Source of the DNA: Methanobacteriota archaeon
Lineage (GTDB): Archaea; Thermoplasmatota; DTKX01; GCA-020343715
DNA length: 6,336 bases
Assembly: GCA_030597775.1 (NCBI GenBank)
Contig: JAUVRF010000112.1
Coordinates: forward strand, 1-6,336
Direction of reading: 5' to 3'
Positions 1 through 4,064 of the stretch are shown here, in pieces. The translations under genes were made by a program, and so were the position numbers. Each line of letters starts with the position of its first letter. The stretch's first letter is position 1. The notes beneath the pieces are model-generated. The model had not been told where the DNA came from. It saw only the letters and a list, made by a program, of their open reading frames with translations, and made no database searches.

Positions 1-24
1 GTAGAGTGAGGGCATAGCGCGCCC

Positions 25-702
25 CTACCGCCGCTTGATGAAAACGCCAGATGCACTGGCCACCACCACTCTGGTTGCCATGTCCAGGAACAGCCCGTTC
101 TGTACAACTCCTATCACATTGTTGATCTCCATCTCGAGGTCATGGGGGCGGGGGATCCTCTCGAAGCGGCAGTCGTAGATGTGATTGCCATTGTCAGAGA
201 CGAAGGGGCTACCGTCATCGTCCATCCTGAGGGCCGGAGCGCATCCCAGGTCCGCCAGGGCGGAATGGAGCCGCTTGTGGCCCATCTGGAACACCTCCAC
301 GGGCAGTGGCGACCTGGTTCCCAGGACCTCTACCATCTTCGAGCTGTCGACGATGATCACCAGCTCCCGGGTGTGGGCGGCGACGATCTTCTCGCGCACC
401 AGGGCACCTCCCAGGCCCTTGATGAGGTTGAGATGGGGGTCCACCTCGTCAGCGCCGTCTATGGTGATGTCCAGCCGTCCCAGCTCGTCCAGGTCCCCCA
501 GGGGGATGCCGACCTCCAGGGACGTCCTCTCGGTACGGACCGAGGTGGGGACGCCCACGATGTCCAATCCCTCCTCCTGCACCCTCCTTCCGAGGGCCAG
601 TAGCGTGTAGTGGACCGTGCTCCCGGTGCCGAGGCCAACCTTCATTCCATCGGTCACGAGCTCGGCCGCCCGCTCCCCTGCCTGTTGCTTTAGGTCTTCC
701 AT
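25..702 (-). CDS. rpiA: Ribose-5-phosphate isomerase A
   Basis: Interconverts ribose 5-phosphate and ribulose 5-phosphate in the cytoplasm, supplying ribose for nucleotides. The 225-residue product is close to the E. coli enzyme in length (219). Visible family motifs are the phosphate-binding loop GLGTGSTV (residues 23-30), PTS (52-54), DGADEVDP (82-89), KGLGGALVREK (95-105), DSSK (119-122) and DNGNHIYD (170-177). By family numbering, D82, D85, K95 and E104 correspond to E. coli catalytic and substrate-binding D81, D84, K94 and E103, so the enzyme should be active. The ATG at 702 is chosen because family homology begins there; an in-frame ATG at 756 would add 18 basic, non-conserved residues and overlap the upstream gene. 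The gene lies 40 bases after the HerA-like gene on the same strand, so co-transcription is likely. Upstream of the start is a G-run (GGGGGG) but no textbook Shine-Dalgarno site. Confidence 0.96.
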   Translation of the reverse strand: MEDLKQQAGERAAELVTDGMKVGLGTGSTVHYTLLALGRRVQEEGLDIVGVPTSVRTERTSLEVGIPLGDLDELGRLDITIDGADEVDPHLNLIKGLGGALVREKIVAAHTRELVIIVDSSKMVEVLGTRSPLPVEVFQMGHKRLHSALADLGCAPALRMDDDGSPFVSDNGNHIYDCRFERIPRPHDLEMEINNVIGVVQNGLFLDMATRVVVASASGVFIKRR

Positions 703-742
703 TCCGGTTCCCCCCGGTATCGTTCGATGATGCTGTCGAGGC

Positions 743-2611
743 TCAACTCTCCTCATCGAGCTCGACTATGATCTCCTCTTCCTCCTCCTCTTCCTCGTCA
801 CCCTCGGTCCGCTTGGGCTTCTCGTCCAGCTCCAGCTCGGCACCCAGGGCGATCTCGGGGGTCACCGTCTCCCAACCGGTTCCCGTCCCCTCGGCGTCCA
901 CAACGACGTCGGGGACACGGCCTTCCCTGTCATGGCGGTCCGCCTCCGCCTCCTTGGCCTCCAGCAGCGCCAGCTCGACCTGGAGGTCGTCAGAATGGAG
1001 CTGCATCCCCGGGGCCGAGGGTTCGGCGGGTCGGTCACGGTGGTCATCGATCACACCCTCCGAGAGGGGTCTGGGAGTGTGGGCGGACACCTCGAGGTCG
1101 GACGGTTCCTCGCCCTCCACCAGGTCGATCTCGGAGAGCTCGAACTTCTGGGCCTCCTTGGCCCGTTCCTTCTCCTCCAGCTTCCGCTTCAAGAGCTCCT
1201 GGACCTCCTGATGGATCCGGCTGTCGGCTCGCTTGGCCTTCCTCTCGGGGGTGTAGCTGAGCAGGTCCTCGGCGTCCTCGACGGCCCTGGCAGCACGGGC
1301 GGCCTCGGCAGCCTCCTCCGTGGCCTCCTCCTCCTCCTCGCCCTCGGCGCACTCCTCCTCGGGCTCGGGCTTGTGGCTGAAGGAATCCCTGACATCCGGC
1401 GTCAGGAGCCTGTTCAGGGCGTCGGTGTCCAGCTCACGCTCCTGGGTGGCGGCCGCGTCGGGGGTGAACCGGTGCCATTTGGCCCAACCGGTCCCCGCCG
1501 CCAAGGCCCACTCCTCGGGTTGGAGCATGGACAGGCGTCCCCAGGCGCTGGGCTCCATGCCCTGGTCCTTGAGGACCTGTTCGATCGGTATCTCCTCCTC
1601 GTCGAACTTGGCCTTTTCCAGGAGAATGGCACCGAACCGGGGCATTCCCGGCGGGTCGGTGAAGGACGCGGGTTCCAGGACAGCTAGGAGGCCCGTGCCC
1701 TTGGAGGCCTCGAGCACCCTGGTGGTCAATCTCTGGGCGAAGGGGCGGGTCTTGATGAACGCCGCCGGGCTCTCCACCTCCGGGACCACGACCAGAAGAC
1801 GCGAGTCGGTACCGTGGAGGCGGCACCATGCGAAGACCTCTAGCATGAGGGCGGTGATCACGGACTTGCGATCGGCCACCGATGTCATGTGGGACAGGAG
1901 CACCAGGTCCATGTGGTGGCGGTCCGGGTCCCCTGGGGTGTCCGAGCACGTGATCGGCGTCTCCAGCAGACGCCGCAGGTCCACTGGAGCCCCGTATGAC
2001 AGGGCTGCATTGCGCAGGTCCTCCGCCAGGTCCGTAAGGTCCGCCAGCAGGGTCTGGGCCACCTCCGGAGTGAGGGGAGGATCGCCCTGGGAAAGTGCCT
2101 CCCCGATCGATCCCACCAATCCCTGGACGGTGAGGATCGAGGGGATGTTGGCCTTGGTGTCATCAAGCAGATTCAAGAAGTAGGTCGACACCCTGTCATG
2201 GTCGGGCGTTCCCGGTCCCATTCCCGCCAGGGTCGCCAGGAGCTGAGGGAACCAGGCCCTCAATCGCTTCCAGGGTTCGGTGTGGGGCGGGTTGGAAAGG
2301 CCCGACAGGGGTTTGAAGGCCACCGGGAACCCAACTGGGGACGATGGCGTGAGGAGGCGCAGGTCCGCCTCGCCCAATGCACCACGTTCCGCCCTCTCGA
2401 CCATCAGTGCCGACAGCTGGCCGTGAAGGTCCACGACCACCGTTCCAGCACCCAGGCTGGCTGCCCACTTGGTAATGTCCGCGACCACGGTTGCGGACGA
2501 GGAGTTGCCTCCCATGACGCATATGTGTCCACCGATGACCCCTGGGGCGACATGGGCGGGTTTTGGAGAACCCTCCCCCAGCAGGAGTGACGGTACCTTT
2601 CCCTCGGTCAT
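743..2611 (-). CDS. HerA/FtsK-superfamily-like pseudo-ATPase with acidic C-terminal tail
   Basis: A 622-residue protein in two parts. Residues about 20-390 follow the order of a HerA/VirD4-type P-loop ATPase: strand plus loop HICVMGGNSSSATVVAD (29-45) where Walker A should be; VVVDLHGQL (58-66), like the DPHGE segment of HerA proteins; FKPLSGL (99-105); DLRRLLETP (211-219); LLVVVPEVES (272-281) at the Walker B position; and GTGLLAVLEPASF (305-317) at the motif normally reading ATQ-P-S. The GK(S/T), DE and Q hallmarks are all missing, so ATP hydrolysis is doubtful. Residues about 400-622 are very acidic, with a charged probable coiled coil (about 465-490), five glutamates at 425-429 and eight at 606-613. 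No signal peptide or membrane segment is seen. The start is the first ATG after a TATA-like element and gives a leaderless transcript. It is the first gene of a pair with rpiA. Its function is unknown; a structural or regulatory partner of a DNA translocase is speculation. Fold assignment is by eye. Confidence 0.8.
   Translation of the reverse strand: MTEGKVPSLLLGEGSPKPAHVAPGVIGGHICVMGGNSSSATVVADITKWAASLGAGTVVVDLHGQLSALMVERAERGALGEADLRLLTPSSPVGFPVAFKPLSGLSNPPHTEPWKRLRAWFPQLLATLAGMGPGTPDHDRVSTYFLNLLDDTKANIPSILTVQGLVGSIGEALSQGDPPLTPEVAQTLLADLTDLAEDLRNAALSYGAPVDLRRLLETPITCSDTPGDPDRHHMDLVLLSHMTSVADRKSVITALMLEVFAWCRLHGTDSRLLVVVPEVESPAAFIKTRPFAQRLTTRVLEASKGTGLLAVLEPASFTDPPGMPRFGAILLEKAKFDEEEIPIEQVLKDQGMEPSAWGRLSMLQPEEWALAAGTGWAKWHRFTPDAAATQERELDTDALNRLLTPDVRDSFSHKPEPEEECAEGEEEEEATEEAAEAARAARAVEDAEDLLSYTPERKAKRADSRIHQEVQELLKRKLEEKERAKEAQKFELSEIDLVEGEEPSDLEVSAHTPRPLSEGVIDDHRDRPAEPSAPGMQLHSDDLQVELALLEAKEAEADRHDREGRVPDVVVDAEGTGTGWETVTPEIALGAELELDEKPKRTEGDEEEEEEEEIIVELDEES
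773..796 (-). repeat. Glutamate-codon tract (eight Glu)
   Basis: Near-pure run of GAG/GAA codons encoding residues 606-613 of the HerA-like protein, seen on the plus strand as a CTC/CTT-rich stretch. It sits just before the C-terminal sequence IIVELDEES. The mix of GAG and GAA suggests selection on the acidic protein sequence rather than a fresh microsatellite expansion. Confidence 0.8.
1325..1339 (-). repeat. Glutamate-codon tract (five Glu)
   Basis: Five consecutive GAG codons encoding residues 425-429 of the HerA-like protein, at the beginning of its acidic tail. It is a perfect trinucleotide repeat and so a possible site of slippage. Confidence 0.75.
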
Positions 2612-2628
2612 GTGGAGAGAAGGGGGAA

Positions 2629-2648
2629 GTTCCCTAAAAAAGGTTCCC
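2629..2648. repeat. Direct repeat GTTCCC flanking the TATA-like element
   Basis: GTTCCC occurs at 2629-2634 and again at 2643-2648, one copy on each side of the A-tract that forms the minus-strand TATA-like element. The left copy also pairs with GGGAA at 2624-2628 as a short inverted repeat with a one-base spacer. The placement over the core promoter suits an operator or part of the TFB recognition element, but the motif is short and could be chance. Confidence 0.3.
2632..2643 (-). promoter_or_regulatory. Archaeal TATA-like promoter for the HerA-like/rpiA pair
   Basis: Read on the minus strand, CCTTTTTTAGGG is the most A/T-rich stretch in the intergenic region. Its centre lies about 26 bases from the A of the ATG at 2611, the usual archaeal distance from TATA box to transcription start. 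Transcription would therefore begin at or next to the start codon. No Shine-Dalgarno sequence is visible between the element and the ATG, in keeping with a leaderless mRNA. Confidence 0.5.
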
Positions 2649-2670
2649 GCATGGCTCTCAACCCCTCGAC

Positions 2671-2681
2671 AAGCCTTATCT
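2671..2681 (+). promoter_or_regulatory. Archaeal TATA-like promoter for the rnhB operon
   Basis: AAGCCTTATCT is a modest TATA-like element preceded by CGAC. Its centre is about 30 bases before the rnhB ATG at 2707, predicting a transcription start near 2702 and a leader of only a few bases. No Shine-Dalgarno site precedes rnhB, unlike the two downstream genes. The match is weaker than the minus-strand element. Confidence 0.4.
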
Positions 2682-2706
2682 CACTAGAGGGCCCTTTCCG
2701 GCTACC

Positions 2707-3453
2707 ATGGTGGTGGAGTGGCCCAGGTCGGCAGGTGACGCCCCTCCCGAGGGCACCACCCACCTCGTCGGCGTGGACGAGGCTGGTCGGGGCCCTGTCA
2801 TAGGCCCCCTGGTGGTGGCCGCCATGGCCGTACCAGCGGACGGGGGCGAGGCGCGCCTCAGGGAGATGGGCGTCCGTGATTCTAAGAAGCTCCAGCCCGC
2901 CAGGAGGGAGAGCCTCGCCAAGGACCTCGTGAACTACCCTAGCCAGGTGATAGAGGTACCGGCGTCCGACATCGATGCCCTGCGGTCCACGGCCTCCCTC
3001 AACGTGATTGAGGGCCGCATCTTCGCATCGGCCGCCCTGGGCGTGATCGCCCAGCTCGGAGGGACGGCCAGGGTCGCCGTGTACCTGGATGCTGCCGACA
3101 CATCCGAGGCCACCTTCGAACGTTACTTCCGAGGGGCGATCGCCGGCACTCCGGGGGAGGCATCGGTCGTGGCCGTCGTAAGCCGGCACGAGGCGGACGA
3201 CATCTTCCCCGTCGTATCCGCCGCCTCTGTACTGGCAAAGACCCGGAGGGAGGAGGCGGTGGCCCGCATCAAAGAGGAGCTGGGAGAGGACTTCGGGTCC
3301 GGTTATCCGGCGGACGGGAGGACCATAACCTTCTTGGAAAAATGGATAACTGAGAAGGGCGTACTGCCACCCCACACAAGGGAGTCATGGCGTACCGCCC
3401 AGAGGCTCGTGGACAGGCATGGTGCCTCGGTCCGCCGTCTCGATGACTTCTGA
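2707..3453 (+). CDS. rnhB: Ribonuclease HII
   Basis: Cuts the RNA strand of RNA/DNA hybrids and acts on ribonucleotides embedded in DNA, in the cytoplasm. The 248-residue product has the archaeal pattern: VDEAGRGPVIGPLVVAA (23-39, catalytic D24 and E25 with the GRG substrate loop), DSKKL (58-62), YLDAADT (126-132, catalytic D128), VSAASVLAKTRRE (170-182), GSGYPADGRT (197-206) and PHTRESWRT (about 232-240). The fourth metal ligand, an aspartate in the usual AKxxRD motif, is glutamate here (E182). The first 18 or so residues before HLVGVDEAGRG form a short extra N-terminus. ATG at 2707 is the first in-frame start after the TATA-like element and has no Shine-Dalgarno site, so it is probably leaderless. 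It is the first gene of a three-gene operon, with 20 bases to the next gene. The family assignment is secure. Confidence 0.96.
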   Translation: MVVEWPRSAGDAPPEGTTHLVGVDEAGRGPVIGPLVVAAMAVPADGGEARLREMGVRDSKKLQPARRESLAKDLVNYPSQVIEVPASDIDALRSTASLNVIEGRIFASAALGVIAQLGGTARVAVYLDAADTSEATFERYFRGAIAGTPGEASVVAVVSRHEADDIFPVVSAASVLAKTRREEAVARIKEELGEDFGSGYPADGRTITFLEKWITEKGVLPPHTRESWRTAQRLVDRHGASVRRLDDF

Positions 3454-3459
3454 GCAGAA

Positions 3460-3464
3460 GGAGG
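3460..3464 (+). promoter_or_regulatory. Shine-Dalgarno site of the SCP2-like gene
   Basis: GGAGG lies nine bases before the ATG at 3474 and just after the rnhB stop. It favours this ATG over the adjacent in-frame GTG at 3477 and indicates translation from an internal position of a polycistronic mRNA. Confidence 0.75.
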
Positions 3465-3473
3465 AAGCGTGTC

Positions 3474-3806
3474 ATGGTGAGAGAGCTGCTCGAGCAGACC
3501 GTTGAGAGGTTCAACGAGAAGTCGAGGACCGATGAGAAGTTCCGGAGGGAGCTCAAAGGCATCCGGAGGACCGTCCAGCTGGAGCTCGATGACGGTCGGG
3601 CCTACCACTTCAACCTGAGGGACACCCTGATCGACGGTGTCCACGACGGCAAGAAGGATGGAGCGGAGATCCGGATCATCACCGACGCGGACACCTTCCG
3701 GGACATAGTCAACGGCGAGATGTCGCCCATGAGGGCGTACGCCACGAAGAAGATCAAGTTCAAGGCCTCGCTCCAGGACATGCTGATGATGCGCAAGTTC
3801 TTCTAG
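3474..3806 (+). CDS. SCP2 (sterol carrier)-like domain protein
   Basis: A 110-residue single-domain protein resembling the stand-alone SCP2-like family, which has a hydrophobic tunnel that binds lipids or other apolar ligands. Visible features are an amphipathic N-terminal helix (about 2-28), strands at RRTVQLEL and AYHFNLRD (31-50), AEIRIITDADTFRDIVNGE (64-82), which matches the strand, aspartate and helix block of the family, and a C-terminal KIKFKASLQDMLMMRKFF segment like the family's closing strand and helix. There is no signal peptide or membrane segment, so it is cytoplasmic. Archaea make few or no sterols, so the ligand is unknown; isoprenoid lipids or quinones are guesses. It is the middle gene of an operon, 20 bases after rnhB and 12 bases before the MoaD-like gene. 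Assignment rests on pattern recognition. Confidence 0.8.
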   Translation: MVRELLEQTVERFNEKSRTDEKFRRELKGIRRTVQLELDDGRAYHFNLRDTLIDGVHDGKKDGAEIRIITDADTFRDIVNGEMSPMRAYATKKIKFKASLQDMLMMRKFF

Positions 3807-3810
3807 GAGG
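3806..3810 (+). promoter_or_regulatory. Shine-Dalgarno site overlapping the SCP2-like stop codon
   Basis: GGAGG begins at the last base of the TAG stop (TAGGAGG) and ends eight bases before the GTG start at 3819. The overlap supports translational coupling of the SCP2-like and MoaD-like genes, and it decides in favour of GTG as the start codon. Confidence 0.75.
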
Positions 3811-3818
3811 GCCCCAGG

Positions 3819-4064
3819 GTGAAGGTGACCGTACGCTACTTCGCCGCCCACAAGGAGGCAACGGGTGTTACGGACGAGGTCCTCGACGTGCCGGGTGGCA
3901 CGTCCGTCGCGGAACTGATGGAGGAGCTGATGCGCCGCCACCCCGACCTTGTGGACCTGCGGCGCGACACTGTGATCTCGGTGAACAAGGGCATCGGGAC
4001 CGGTGACATCGACCTCCAGGAGGGCGATGACGTGGCCCTGTTCCCACCCATAAGCGGCGGTTAG
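3819..4064 (+). CDS. moaD: MoaD/ThiS-type sulfur-carrier protein (ubiquitin-like)
   Basis: An 81-residue beta-grasp protein. It starts KVTVRYFAAHKEATG (2-16), continues with ISVNKG (53-58) and EGDDVALFPP (68-77), and ends SGG, the diglycine tail that an E1-like enzyme adenylates and converts to a thiocarboxylate. This is the pattern of the small subunit of molybdopterin synthase. In archaea such proteins can also serve tRNA thiolation or be conjugated to proteins (SAMPs), so the gene symbol is the most probable, not a proven, assignment. It starts with GTG, supported by GGAGG eight bases upstream. No MoaE, MoaB or E1-like partner lies in the window. It is the last gene of the rnhB operon, and its TAG stop overlaps the TAA stop of the facing surface-protein gene. 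Confidence 0.9.
   Translation: MKVTVRYFAAHKEATGVTDEVLDVPGGTSVAELMEELMRRHPDLVDLRRDTVISVNKGIGTGDIDLQEGDDVALFPPISGG

Noticed and set aside
1..24. Minus-strand ATG at 15 reading M-P-S-L-Y, possible start of the next gene after rpiA
   Set aside because: Only five codons are visible and there is no clear Shine-Dalgarno site; it cannot be supported from this window.
703..756. Upstream in-frame ATG that would lengthen RpiA by 18 residues
   Set aside because: The added sequence (MRRVEPRQHH...) is not part of the family, overlaps the preceding gene by 14 bases, and conserved RpiA sequence starts right after the ATG at 702.
768..2183. Long plus-strand open frames rich in serine or leucine opposite the HerA-like gene
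   Set aside because: They are antisense shadows of GAG/GAA- and GC-rich codons; their low-complexity products show no family features and they have no promoter or ribosome site.
2608..3375. 255-residue minus-strand open frame opposite rnhB
   Set aside because: It lies antisense to a gene with clear RNase HII motifs, has no recognisable domain, and its frame is explained by high GC content.
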